From the NCBI GenBank assembly GCA_011109175.1, contig RDEW01000039.1:1-64000 (forward strand): a stretch of 64,000 nt of DNA, read 5' to 3'. This DNA is from Dicyema japonicum. Taxonomy: Eukaryota; Dicyemida; Rhombozoa; Dicyemidae. The translations under genes and the position numbers were made by a program. Every line of letters begins with the position of its first letter. Position 1 is the first letter of the stretch. Of the stretch, positions 43,812 through 54,375 are shown one piece after another. The notes below the pieces were generated by a model. It had not been told where the DNA came from and did no database searches. It saw only the letters and a list, made by a program, of their open reading frames with translations.

Positions 43812-44520
43812 GAGTAGGTTGCAAGAGGCAAATGTGTCGGTGCAGGTAACGTCCAAGACAAGAAGTTTCCCGGCTTCAAAAGGGAAGATTGTCATCCCAT
43901 CTGGTCGTTTCCCGTCCCGCTTGCAAAGGCCGACAGGTTCGAGCACGGAGGGGTGTCAGGCTGCGTCCAAAGATCGCCGTGCCGATGTGGCATCCTGATA
44001 GACTGTTATGGCCTGAACCCTCTCGCCTGCAAGAAGAGCGCTGGAAAATTTCCAAGGCACAAGACCCTGAATGAGATTGTCAAACGGACTATGGATGCTG
44101 CTGGATACTCGGCCATTCTTGAACCGGTCGGGTTATGCAGAAGTGACTGGAAACGACCGGACGGGATGACCATCGAGGTCAAGAAACCACTTGTTGGGAC
44201 GTGACATTTACAGATACGTTAGCTCTGAGCAATCTTCACGAGTGCGCTTCGAGGACCTGCTCTGCAGCCATCATAGCGGAGAAGGCCAAACTCTAAAAAT
44301 ACGGCGGCCTTCCCGATAATGTCCAATTTGTTCCCCTTGCTATGGAGACTTCCGGATCCTACTCCCCTTCTACATTTCGTCTTGGAAGCCGGATCACCTC
44401 ATGCACTGGAGATCTCTGCAAACGCCGCTGGCTGTTCGAGCGAATTTCGCTCGCAATTCTGAGAGGGAACAGCCACGCAGTATCTAATGTTTTGTCCTTT
44501 TTTTTATTTGATTTAATAGA
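43812..44520. mobile_element. Two LINE-B 3' fragments in inverted orientation
   Basis: 43812-43970 is in minus orientation and matches 2075-2215 closely (LEPVGLC to the CTDT region). 43971-44520 is in plus orientation and runs through CRCGILIDCYGLNPLACKKS, LEPVGLCRSDWKRPDGM, VPLAMETSG and RISLAILRGNSHAV. Both contain the same LEPVGLC segment, so about 150 bp is represented twice, face to face. Confidence 0.75.
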
Positions 44521-44539
44521 ATCGAAAATTAACTTTTAA

Positions 44540-44610
44540 TATTAAATAGTTAACTCCTTTCTTGGTGTAGCCTTTTCGGGGTTATCAAATAAGTAATAAA
44601 TAGCGTTAAA
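44540..44610 (+). repeat. Jockey-like LINE 3' tail joined to LINE-B
   Basis: TCCTTTCTTGGTGTAGCC then TTTTCGGGGTTATC is the complement of the tail found in plus-strand text at 9100, 28720 and 56650. Here it follows LINE-B coding sequence directly. Confidence 0.55.
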
Positions 44611-44631
44611 ACTACTACTCAAACAAAAAAC

Positions 44632-44990
44632 TGAAACCCTAACCTTATCCTTAATCCCAAATCCTAACCCAAATCCGTATCCCTAAACCTTATCTTAACT
44701 CTAATCGCGAACCCTAAAGCAAATCCCTATCCTTAATATCTAACCCTAATCCCTAAGTTTAAACCCTAACTTTAACCATAGTTTTTAATCCTTAAACCTA
44801 AAAATATCATAGAACTTATCGTTTAACCATGTCTAATTCTAATGTTAACCATAACTTTGACAAATTCAAATCCCTTTCGTAAAAAATAGCTAACTTTGAT
44901 CTCATCCCTAAGCAATATTCAACATCAACCATAATCAATACCTAATCTCATTCCCAATCAATAACTAAATCTAATCTCCACATTAACCCG
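44632..44990 (+). repeat. Degenerate telomere-like CCCTAA tract
   Basis: CCCTAA, CCTAAC and related hexamer variants (CCCTAAAC, TCCTTAAT, CCCTAATC) recur more than fifteen times over about 350 bp, increasingly degenerate towards 44990. This matches the animal telomere repeat TTAGGG read on the other strand. It is internal to the window, flanked by LINE-B and an integrase-like scrap. Confidence 0.65.
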
Positions 44991-44999
44991 GAAAAATTA

Positions 45000-45650
45000 A
45001 AAAATATTTCTTGAATGGAAAATCATTTAAAATACTCTTTTAACTCGACTTTGGTGACTATCATTATTTCAGAGTTGCCACCATCCATGTGGATCATAGT
45101 TCCTTGCATATCCACTACTAGATAAACCGTAGTGTCCAAGTGCTCATGTAATGGACCTTTTTTCGTTGTTTGATTGTAATCACAGTCCATTCGTATAATA
45201 ACTCTGTCTCCTACATTCACGATTCTTCATCATTTTTCCATCTTCTTGTCTTTCGCATTTTTTTGTGCAGCTACCAAAGTATGCCTTCGAGCAGAATCCC
45301 GTGTCAAAGATAATCCAGTCCATTAAAAATCTTAAATGGAGCGTGTATGGTGGTCTCGTTATTGGTAGTATTGCAACTAACTACAATATCTCCCAGACTG
45401 CATTGATATTTTCCCAGATTCCTTCAGTAGAAGAAAAGGATGATAAGAATTTTTTAGAGATTGACTTAACCTATACACTATTACATAAATGGTACCTCTC
45501 AACCTGGCCTTGAACCCACGGTGCTCTTGGACTTCCAAAAATATACTCTTTCTTGAAAGCGACACATCTAGATATCCATTTTCTGGATATTCTATTATTT
45601 GACGCAACTCATCAATGTTCAACTTGAAGCTTAAAACCATGTCCAAAAAT
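45000..45650 (-). pseudogene. Integrase-like C-terminal remnant
   Basis: Minus-strand frame 45220-45023 reads VGDRVIIRMDCDYNQTTKKG then VYLVVDMQG and MIVTKVELKEY, like the SH3-type end of retroelement or Ginger-type integrases ('GD-V-++--D----'). Upstream pieces (ARRHTLVAAQKNAK near 45270; an 89-codon frame to 45646) are compatible. No catalytic DDE segment recognised. Confidence 0.35.
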
Positions 45651-45734
45651 AAAATAATTTTTTTTATTTTTAAATATTATAAATCTACCCCACTTTATTT
45701 AACAACAACAATAAAAAAGTTAATATATTTAATC

Positions 45735-48700
45735 AACAACCTTCCTCGCCTGCCTGTTCGCCAGCCTCCTCAGGCAGGTTCGATTCTGGTTGCTGAAACA
45801 ACTCCGAGAGCGCTTGTCTAATTGAACCCTCTGCCCATATGGCATCTCAGGGCTCTGCCTCCTATACTCCAGTGTTAGGCTCTCTAGGGTCCGCTTTAAC
45901 ACAGTGGACTGTAGATAGGCCTGGAGCTTCCTATCTACCCCTAACTGCTTCAGATAACTCTTGTGTTACTTTGTTGCAATTCCTTCCCACGTCATTACTA
46001 TATGAATAACGAGGACCTTGCAACCAAGCATCTGCCACATCTCGTTTGCAAGAAAGTCATACCTCCTTTTTTTCTCCACCTCCACAGTCTGCAAACGGTC
46101 TTGAGACGTGATGCCAACCTTTATGATAAGGACTTGGCCAGACTCCTTATCGTGTACCACAATGTCAAGGTTTATTGTGCTTGACTAGCACCGAGGTACG
46201 GATAACACTGTCTACCTTAATTTGGACCCTGGTGTTCTCTATTACAGATTGCACCTTATGAGTCGCGAATACCATACTTATTGCATAGTAGAAGATGAAG
46301 ACTCCTTACTACCTCGTTGTGCCTCCACACATAGTCGTGGCAGAGCATGGATCCACATCGAGTGGCTAAATGATCAACCGACATGCTCCTTGACTTACAG
46401 TGGGGACATGTATTTGTTGATCGACCCCAAAAAATATTGCGGTCTTGCATATACGTGTACAACGCCTCCGATCGAGGTGAGTTGTCACCGTATTTTAGCC
46501 ATATTGTCGACGACTTAAGGTCGACATGTGGGTTGTCCAATGCTCTGAAGAGGACCTTATGAAGGCTTTTTAAGTTGATCTTTTCCATCAAATTATTATA
46601 TTGTAATTCGATCAACGCCTTCACATTTACTAGCCCACCATCATCAACACCATACTTAGCAGACAAAAAAGGTCTGATAGTGCCTAGGTGGGTTGCCCGT
46701 GTTTTCTCGGTCGTTATTATGGCGTGCTTCCTAGCAGACACACTTGACCCAGCTATCAGGGTGTCGTGCATTCGCATTAGGATACGCTCACTTAGTTGGA
46801 CTACTCCACACAGTCCACGGCCGAATTTATCACGGGGTAAATATAGTCTCTCCTTATTGGCTGCCACACATGGACATGGTTCTCTCTGAGTACTCCACGG
46901 ATCATAACATCCATCTCATCATACTCTTTGGGCTCAAACTCCACAACACCTATGTAGTAGTTTAGCAGCGAGACAGCATACTCATTTAATGCTAGGAACA
47001 AATTCCTTGCATTTAGAGACGTCTTACACAATAACGCTGCTCTTTTACGGATGCCTTCAGTAATTTGTCGCTTTGTCTCAGGCATTATAAGGGACTTTGG
47101 AGATTCGGTAACACCCAGATACTTATATCCTTCGTGTTCCTCTAGGACTCTTACTAACTCGCTACATACTTGCGTGTTAGTCGCAGACTTTGAATAATTC
47201 AAATCTAGCCCTATACTCTCAAAGAATTCCCTGGCACAGACCCCCATGGAGTAGAGCTCCTCGGCTGTTCGAGCATACATCTTCAGTCATCGATAAAAAG
47301 AAGGTGATTTGTACTGAAACAGACCCCTTCACAATGAACTGGTATTTGCTCAAACCGGTCATTGAGGCGGCGACTCAATGGCTCCAAACAGAGAACAAAG
47401 AGTAGCGGAGACATGCTATCCCCTGAAGGATCCCCCTCTTGAGTTTTACCTCGCCTATCCGGTGCCTATTATAGTTCAGATGAATACTCCACCTATTCAT
47501 CACAGCCACTACAAAGCTGATGAACCACACAGGCATACACAGACTGTGTAGGCACTCGACAAGGTAAGAATGATCAACTGAATCGTAAGCCTTCTTCACA
47601 TCCACCCACATAGACAAAAGTGAGTTTCCGTGAGACACAGAAAGGCATTTGTTGATCAAAGCCTGCTCTTTTGCCCCCTGACAATTTCGCACAGTTCCCA
47701 ACTGATTCTCGGAGAGAATCCCATTTGCGTCTACAAAGCTCCTGACCTCATTAGCCCCAATTTGGTCATCAGCTTATACAGGGTTGGCATGCAGGTTATC
47801 GGTCGATAATCTGCAGCAGACTGGGGGTTGTCCAGCTTTGGGATCAAATAAGTTGTCCCTGTGCATGCCCAATCAGGAATCGTTTCCGGGTTAGTGATGC
47901 TTTTCTGTAATACACGACACATAGACTCGTGTAATGAAGTGCATCTTTTGATAAAGAAATTATAAACTTTATCGACCCCGGTCGTCTTCCAATCAGGGAG
48001 ATGTCTCACTACCGCCTCAAATTTCTTGCGAAAATCGAAAATTCCGCAAATTCCGCCAAAGAAAGGAGCGGCGCTGTACGGGACATTCCACGCATTTCCT
48101 CTGCGTGGTTTAGCCTCCCACATACTACCCCATGTGGAAAGCATTTCCGCGTCCTGCTGGGAACATACACTATGGCCATTTTCGTGTAGGCGACGGTAAA
48201 ACAATCTGCGATTAAACTCAAACAGATTATTTTCTCTCCTTCTCTTACACCGACTTTCATGTGTATAGAGTTTCCTCTTATACACCATTATTGCCCCCTC
48301 TAACTCCACCTTTGCCCTCCTCAACTCTTTGAGGTCCCATTTGGGAACACGGAGTTTACTAATTAGCCCCTTTACTATAGCCGGTGCTTTTCCTCTAACC
48401 CCTCTCGCCACACTACTTATGTGCCCCTCCAGTGCTTCCAGCTCAGTCTGTCTCCAAGCAATCTTGGCACAGATCTGCTCCCTCCATTTACTGGGTGGTC
48501 TGGGCTTGTCCGTCAATTCCTCATAGGTGATCTGTGCTGCATACAGCACTAGGGAGATGTCACCCAATGACCCTACTGGCTTGGCCTCCACCGCATAAGC
48601 CACAGCCTTATTGATGCAGGTTAACACTACACCGTTAACCTTACAATGAGGAATCTTGCGGGTAAATCTACGGTCCTCAAGTGGGACATCTGCCGCTTCA

Positions 48701-49092
48701 GCGAGATTCCGCGCAAAGACCTCATAAACATGCTTGAGCTGCAACGTATCACAGCACTGGTGCTCGTGATCTCTTTGACAGTTGTGGTCACCTGGTCCCC
48801 GCCCCTTTAGACCAGTACCCTCTTTGCCTACAGGCATCTTCTTGAGTTCACCCACAGATATAGCAGTACTGAATCTGCCACTGCAGAGCTCCGCCAAGTA
48901 TGGCCATCCATTCCAGGGCATTCGACATAGCCTGCTACGTACCTGCAGGACTACCTGCCTCGCCCATTCTTTTGGGTCATCTGCCACAACGCTCTCGGAT
49001 ATGGCAAGAATTACATTCATACCATCAGGTAACGCAAGTGACCCTTCTCCTTTTTTCCTTTCAACATTTTTGCCAACTCGAGAGAGTTGCAT
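45735..49092 (-). mobile_element. R2-like LINE with restriction-like endonuclease, near full length
   Basis: A minus-strand element in five frame-shifted blocks. 49092-47731: N-terminal half, ending with the first RT motif (TYLIPKLDNPQSAADYRPIT). 47701-47375: motif A region (LSMWVDVKKAYDSVDHSYLV). About 47310-46801: catalytic LLFIDD, then IGLDLNYSKSATN and YKYLGV. 46867-46256: C-terminal part with a zinc site (CPHCKSRSMSVDHLATRC, C-x2-C-x7-H-x4-C). 46190-45735: PD-(D/E)xK-type nuclease (KPDIVVHDKESGQVLIIKVG). The RLE class inserts by nicking with this nuclease. No N-terminal zinc finger or Myb domain is visible, so the 5' end may be truncated. Similar RLE elements are known from invertebrates and microsporidia. 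Confidence 0.85.
47731..49092 (-). CDS. R2-like LINE, N-terminal and early RT region
   Basis: Open for 453 codons from MQLSRVGKNVERKKGEGSL. Basic, helix-rich middle (CKRRRENNLFEFNRRLFYRR) and an RT finger segment with IPDWACTGTTYLIPKLDNP and ADYRPITCMPTLYKLM near the end. It is the pre-RT part of the element's single protein; the frame is lost just after LMTKLG at about 47735 and resumes in the next block. Codon use is less AT-rich than in the host genes, fitting a mobile origin. Confidence 0.75.
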   Translation of the reverse strand: MQLSRVGKNVERKKGEGSLALPDGMNVILAISESVVADDPKEWARQVVLQVRSRLCRMPWNGWPYLAELCSGRFSTAISVGELKKMPVGKEGTGLKGRGPGDHNCQRDHEHQCCDTLQLKHVYEVFARNLAEAADVPLEDRRFTRKIPHCKVNGVVLTCINKAVAYAVEAKPVGSLGDISLVLYAAQITYEELTDKPRPPSKWREQICAKIAWRQTELEALEGHISSVARGVRGKAPAIVKGLISKLRVPKWDLKELRRAKVELEGAIMVYKRKLYTHESRCKRRRENNLFEFNRRLFYRRLHENGHSVCSQQDAEMLSTWGSMWEAKPRRGNAWNVPYSAAPFFGGICGIFDFRKKFEAVVRHLPDWKTTGVDKVYNFFIKRCTSLHESMCRVLQKSITNPETIPDWACTGTTYLIPKLDNPQSAADYRPITCMPTLYKLMTKLGLMRSGAL

Positions 49093-49164
49093 GTTTTTTA
49101 AATATTATAATAATAATAGCCTTTTTCACGGAGCCGTGGTATTAGCTCCGCATAGGCAGGACAC
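49093..49164. other. Junction between R2-like LINE and SINE
   Basis: Contains ATTATAATAATAATAG, then a short GC-richer stretch. No target duplication identified. Confidence 0.3.
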
Positions 49165-49420
49165 ACACTTTATTTTAAGTAAAAACAGTTAATTTTAACT
49201 AATCGTAGAACCAAGGAATGATCTTCACTTCTATTTTTCTTTTTCTTGTGTGTGGGTCCTTTCTAGACAATCCAGTTCCGCAGTGAGAGTCCACTGATGA
49301 CGGCGTCACTCGTCAAGCCTTTTTTAGCATCGTAGATGCGTGGAACCTTCCACCAGGTGAACAGCAGCGAGATTTGAACCCGTAGCCTAAGCCACTTAAG
49401 CCCGACACCTTTTATTTTGA
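49165..49420 (-). repeat. tRNA-derived SINE, copy 3 (most complete)
   Basis: On the minus strand, a tRNA-like start with B-box GGGTTCAAATC (complement of about 49374-49384) is followed by the shared body (GGCTTGACGAGTGACGCCGT) and a TTTTACTTAAAATAAA tail. It is the best copy for defining the family, about 250 bp long. Confidence 0.7.
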
Positions 49421-49497
49421 TTGGTTCTTGTTTAGTTTCCACATACAGACGGTAACATTTATTAGTCTTTATTTTATTTATTTAAATAAAAAATAAA

Positions 49498-50790
49498 TTA
49501 GTCAACTATCCGATAGCTGTAAAAGACAGTTTTTGATGACATAAAAGAATCACTGTTATCAAATAGTAGACAATCTAGGATATAAAAAATAGTTTACATT
49601 CCTCTGAGAAATTCAGAGTAACAGACAAGCATTGGGGGACATTATAGAATTGGTATTTATATGGGGGTAGAACCTCATACCCATTCTCATTCACGAGAGA
49701 AAAGATAATAGTACTGTTTTCCACCAAAAAACAAATTCTGAGTATTAAGAACAACGAAACTTTGTTTTAGAAATTCCATGGTTTTCATGTTCTATTGGAA
49801 TCCTGAAAATCGATTTGGGGGAGATCCTTAGTTTAATCATATCAGAAGGAGGAGATACATACATGGACGTGGGTACTGTGATCCCCCAATCAGACTGAAA
49901 TGAGAATATAGGAAACACAAGAGAAGGAATGCAGACAGTGTTCCTCAGTAATTTTTAACTTACCACCAAATTTGTCGAGCAATTGATCTTCCTCAATACA
50001 CTCAAGGAGCTCACTAATACCCGATCCTACGATTCATCAGAAAGTGACCTTTAAGGATATTGACCTTAGCAAGAGTCCTAGAGTTTATTACTTTAGTCAG
50101 CAGTGGGTATATGACTGAGAAGATACTGGGGACTACAAAGTCACAAAAGGACCCACCGTTTATCAAAAATGATTTATACAAAATCTCTGGGTACAAATTA
50201 GAGAATATTGATTGAAGAGCGATGAGGATTGTTATGGCAGGTCCCTGATGACATCGAAACTCAATCCTTGAAGGTCAGAGATCACAATAATCTGCCTTAT
50301 GTCTCTACCATTCTGTTTTGGAGAACAAATGTACTTTAATAGAATCGGTTTTCATTTTTTTGAATATCCCGTCGAGCATTTTGATCTTACATTTGATAAT
50401 ATCAGCAATTGTGATCGATTTGGAAATCCCTAAAGAGAAATCATACCCAAAACCCTTCCAATCACTTTTAAAAACCTGATCGTACCATACTGGGCGAAAT
50501 TCTTTGTCATGTCCACAAAATATGCCTCCAAGGTGCTTCAAGAATACTTCTGGGCAAACAAAGTCGGAGAGATCCTCACATTGCAGAGATTTCATCGTCT
50601 TCTTTGCCTAAAATTAAGCAGATCCATACGTTTCTAAGCATCTTTTCCGCTTCATCTAAGTCCATGTTTCTTGCTTTAAGTTATTGCGGAGATAACCTGC
50701 GAGGAATTTCTTAATGTAATCATCGTCATCTTCCTGAGTTAGCAGGCCATCTAGTCGAACCCTTAGTTGCTTAATATTGTCAGAATTCAT
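49498..50790 (-). CDS. SEC14L: SEC14-GOLD lipid-transfer protein (SEC14L-like)
   Basis: Predicted phosphatidylinositol/tocopherol-type lipid carrier. Exons are joined by tiny introns: 50696-50674 (23 nt), 50629-50608 (22 nt), 50334-50313 (22 nt), 50048-50027 (22 nt), one of about 69 nt near 49966-49898 and 49597-49575 (23 nt). The product runs MNSDNIKQLRVRLDGLL, the CRAL-TRIO N-terminal helix phrase MDLDEAEKMLRN, GHDKEFRPVWYDQVF, IIVISDLQGLSF, FSNLYPEILYKSFLINGG and CIEEDQLLDKFGG (lipid-binding core). The C-terminal GOLD domain ends LLFDNSDSFMSSKTVFYSY. One frame lesion (a GGG near 50246 needing a fourth G) and an unresolved junction after FGG remain. Function is inferred from the family. Confidence 0.82.
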
Positions 50791-50945
50791 TAGGTAAGTA
50801 AATCGAGCGTCATTTTGGTATTTGAATTAAATATTTTTAGTAATTTTAAAAATTACTTTTTATTGATTTAAAAAAACAAGACATCCGCCTTTCATAGACT
50901 TTCCGCTTAGAGACAAGCGCAGACGCTTTTTGGAAGAGCGCGGTC

Positions 50946-51105
50946 TCTCGATGAACACAGGGCTACAATAGCAAGGGTGATCAGAGAAACCTGGATCACC
51001 TAACTAGTTCTGTTATTATTACATTCTTCATGGAATTTGGGTGTGGTTTCTCGATGAACATGACTAAAATAGCAATGGAGATTGGAGAAACCTGGATCAC
51101 GTAAG
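50946..51105. repeat. Direct repeat of about 55 bp
   Basis: TCTCGATGAACA...GAGAAACCTGGATCAC occurs at about 50946-51000 and again at 51051-51099, with moderate divergence. Nature unknown. Confidence 0.55.
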
Positions 51106-51344
51106 ATTTTAGACTCTATCATTAAAAACTCATCTTTCTAATCCATTTCTCAGATGGGAAAAATTGGACATAATCCTTCCCCTTAGTAACTTAGGTTCAT
51201 GCTAAATGATCTCTATTTTGTGATAATCTCTTATGAAGAAGGCGTAAATGAGAACGGAATGCTAATAAACTTCACTCTATCTTCGACCTCTTAGTTCACA
51301 TAATTGAGGATGCAGGGTTTTCAAGAATACTTTCTATCGCATTA
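51106..51344. other. Nothing recognised
   Basis: No supported feature. Confidence 0.4.
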
Positions 51345-52450
51345 TTATTATTATAAGCACTTATCGCTATGTCATAGGACTTGACAAAGCATGTGCAACA
51401 CGAGTTAGCAAATCACTGGTTAATTTCATCCACTTCTTCCTATTCAATGCCGCAGCGCGCAACCAGTCAGATCCTCTCCACTTCCGAGATGCCGTCCCAT
51501 TTCTTTGAGGTCCTTGTCGAGAACGACTGCCAGTGTCGTCCTTGGGCGACCACGGAAACGGGGGGCCTCCAACATGAAGTAATCCTCCATGGCTACGTTC
51601 TCGGGGGCATCTAGGTCCAGTCGCAGAATATGGCCGAAAAGCCTCCATCGTGTATCCAGAATCTCATTAGAAATTTCTGAGGTCTTCGTCCTCTTATAAA
51701 GAAAGATTAGATGACATCCTCGTATCACTTCTTTTGAACATCATATGCTGCAGTTGGTCTCTATGAAACGCATTAAGCCTCTTCAGTTCATTTCTTGAGC
51801 AGGCCCAGGTACCAGCGTTATACAGTAGTATGGGTTTCACTAGCGAGTTGTATAATCGAGTTTTTGTTATAATCTCAAGGCTCTTTTTTTAGAACCAGGT
51901 GTTCTTTAATCTGGAAAGGGCAGTTTGTGCTAGGGTTTTCCTTCTCGTAATTTCTTCATGGTCTCCAAGGAGGAGCCAAGCTTTTTGCACTTGCGCCAGA
52001 GCTCCTCCGTCCTTGTTTCTTCCTTCTTGAGTTCAGTTACTCAGTCTTGTCCGGATTTACTGTTAGGAACTATTTAGCTAGTCTTCCAGGTACTTTTTCC
52101 AACATCGGGTGAGAGTATTTTGTCATTTGAAATAAGTTGTACGTCGTCAGCATACTCAATAATATTATCTTTTCACCCAGTGTCGGTTTTGATTCCCGTA
52201 GAGCAGCTTTAAAGTATATGACAAAAAGAATAGGCGATAATGGGTCTCCCTGTGGAGTGCCAACAGTCGTCTCAAATCGGCGCGAGAAGGTTTCCTCGAC
52301 TCTTACAGTGAGCCTAGTATTAGCTAAGAGGGTGGTGGCCATTCTGACAGTGGAAGTGTCTAAAAAACTCCCCAGAATCAGTATTAGCCTCCATCTGTCG
52401 ACAGAGTTAAAGGCCATCGAAATATCGATTCAGAGGATGGTTTTCTATCG
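51345..52450 (-). mobile_element. RTE-like LINE, 5'-truncated copy
   Basis: The minus strand starts at AFNSVDRWRLILILGSF (after motif A), then GTPQGDPLSPILFVIYFKAA, a broken catalytic site near 52140, a thumb, and the C-terminal LFGHILRLDLDAPENVAMED with RPRTTLAVVLDKDLKEMG. Its 3' end at 51347 is (ATTATTATT)-type. Close relative of 39871-40800. Confidence 0.85.
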
Positions 52451-52845
52451 CATCAATCTGAGAAATTTTCAAAAAAACAGCAAACCATAATTTTAAGAAA
52501 AAAATTAATGAATTAGTTTACTGATTCATTATTTTTTCATATAAAACGATTCACAGTCAACGCTTCAAATTGCTTGGAGATCCTCTTCAATTGCCAATAA
52601 AAGAGTTTCCTCATTCGTAGGTTTTTTTCCATTTTGAAAACATGCTTTCTATTGGGTTCAGATATTTTTATATTCATTTTTTGAAATATTTCACTAGAAA
52701 GTATCGAACAAAAAATATCGCATTCTTATTTACTCTTTCTCTTTTGAAGTCAGATGCTCCGTCAGCAATCTTGATGTTTTTTCACCTCCTTTAGGTTTGT
52801 TAAAAATTTTTCTATATTTTTTGAGCGACATATTCTCGCCTAGAT
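52451..52845. other. Target region of the MULE; nothing else recognised
   Basis: AT-rich. Ends with ATTCTCGCCTAGAT-type text, also found on the other side of the MULE near 54139. Confidence 0.35.
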
Positions 52846-53319
52846 GTTAAAATGGAGTGCGGAAAAAAAAGTCAAGTCCGTTAAGCGGAAAAAAAGTCAA
52901 GTTGTCTTTTTTTAGTTTATATCGCATTTTTGTGATACTGCTAGCATCTTTTAATTTTTAAAAATTTTTTCAATACTTGACTTTTTTTCCGCTTGACTTT
53001 TTTTTCCATTTTTGAAAATTTTTCCCTTATAAATTTTCGAAAATTTAGCGCAAAACGGAAAAAAAGTCAAGTCCGTTAACGAAATTACGGACTTGACTTT
53101 TTTTTCCGCTTTGGTATAATCGCTTTGACTAAATCAATTTAAGAATTTCAAGGTAATAATAAAATTGACTTAACTTTTTTCGCTTTGGTTTAATCTTTTT
53201 GACCTTGACTTTTTTCGCTTTGGTTTAATCTTTTTGACTTAATAAATATACGGATTTTAAGGTTATAATTAGGCGTATTTTAAATATTATGCTTGCCGCA
53301 AAAAATAAGAGACAAAATG

Positions 53320-53750
53320 GAGATAATATCAACTAACAAAGGAGGAAAGAAAAATTTGTTTTAAGGGTTATATGTATACAAAGCACTTCGAAGACAAAAA
53401 ACTATATAATTTTTAAATGTGTAAAAAAATCTTCACAAGGATGCAGAGGAAGCCTAAGAACAGATCATAATTTCGAATTTCCCAAAGAAGGAATTTCTCA
53501 CAATCACGAATTTGACGAAAGTCAAATAAAACTGATGAAATTGTTGCAACGAAGCAAAACTTATTGCTAAAACGAGTCAAGAAAATCCCTTACAAATCTA
53601 TTCAAAGGTTGTGTCTGAATGTGAAACAGCAACCAGAATTATTCTCCCTTCTGCAGATTCTTTCAAGCGAACACTTAGGAATCAACGCTTGTCTCTACAT
53701 ATTCCAAAAAATATTTTCGATCTCGGAGATATTCCATCGTCTTTATCTTT
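53320..53750 (+). pseudogene. FLYWCH-domain remnant of MULE transposase
   Basis: Reads in pieces: TNKGGKKNLF-GLYVYK, then FKCVKKSSQGCRGSLRTDHN and ISHNHEFDESQIKL, giving the C-x(n)-C-x(n)-H-x-H ligands of a FLYWCH finger. After a frame change follow SKVVSECETATRIIL and NIFDLGDIPSSL, typical of the region after FLYWCH in these proteins. Stops at about 53345 and 53375 show it is dead. Confidence 0.65.
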
Positions 53751-53810
53751 AACTCTTGGTCCAGATTCAGAAAATTTTTTTAATTTATGATAATCATAGA
53801 AGAACCGATT

Positions 53811-53866
53811 GTCTGGATTTACTGTTAGGAACCATTCGGCTAGTCTTCCAGACACTTCTTCCGTAA
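53811..53866 (-). repeat. RTE-like LINE fragment inside the MULE
   Basis: About 56 bp (GGATTTACTGTTAGGAACCA...CTAGTCTTCCAG) closely matches 52050-52105 of the neighbouring RTE-like copy and the complement of 40035-40115. It sits between the FLYWCH remnant and the right inverted repeat. Confidence 0.7.
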
Positions 53867-54118
53867 TTTTTTAACGGACTTGACTTTTTTTCCGTTTTGC
53901 GCTAAATTTCGAAAATTTTATAAGGGAAAAATTTTCAAAAAATGGAAAAAAAAGTCAAGCGGAAAAAAGTCAAGTATTGAAAAAATTTTTAAAAAATTAA
54001 AAGATGCTAGTAGTATCACAAAAATGCGATATAAACTAAAAAAAGACAACTTGACTTTTTTTCCGCTTGACTTTTTTCCGCTTACGGACTTGACTTTTTT
54101 TCCTACAACCGTTAAAAT

Positions 54119-54205
54119 TTCTCGGATTGATGTGACAGATTCTCGCCTAGATTCTAAAAATTCTAGCAGTGATGTTAACATTTCCCGGATCGATGTAACG
54201 CACTT
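54119..54205. repeat. Short imperfect direct repeat
   Basis: CTCGGATTGATGTGAC (about 54120) and CCCGGATCGATGTAAC (about 54185) repeat with a spacing of about 65 bp; the plus strand reads ISRIDVT in both. Confidence 0.5.
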
Positions 54206-54375
54206 CATACTTAGTCTTGAAAAACCGTGTAATCACCAGTTCTGCATAATCACATTGTGTTTTACGAAAAAGTAAATTAGTCGATATTATTCAAGGACAT
54301 ATTCTTAGAAATTTATGTACTTTAATTTTATTAACCTCGCTTAAGTAGAGGAAGAAATCAATACTCAATTACTAA

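Larger units (their letters stand above)
52854..54110 (+). mobile_element. MULE-type DNA transposon with long inverted repeats
   Basis: About 225-bp terminal inverted repeats (52854-53079 and 53870-54110), rich in GGAAAAAAAGTCAAG units, with outer ends GGAGTGCGG and, inverted, GGTTGTAGG. GTTAAAAT flanks both ends directly (52846-52853 and 54111-54118), an 8-bp target duplication. The interior has a degraded FLYWCH-type zinc domain (about 53320-53510) and a trace of the following region (IILPSADSFKRTLRNQRLS). MULE transposases often start with FLYWCH. No DDE domain remains, so this is a defective, internally deleted copy. Confidence 0.8.

Noticed and set aside
48782-49192. 136-codon plus-strand frame rich in Pro and Ser
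   Set aside because: Antisense to the R2-like element; composition follows from the complementary strand.
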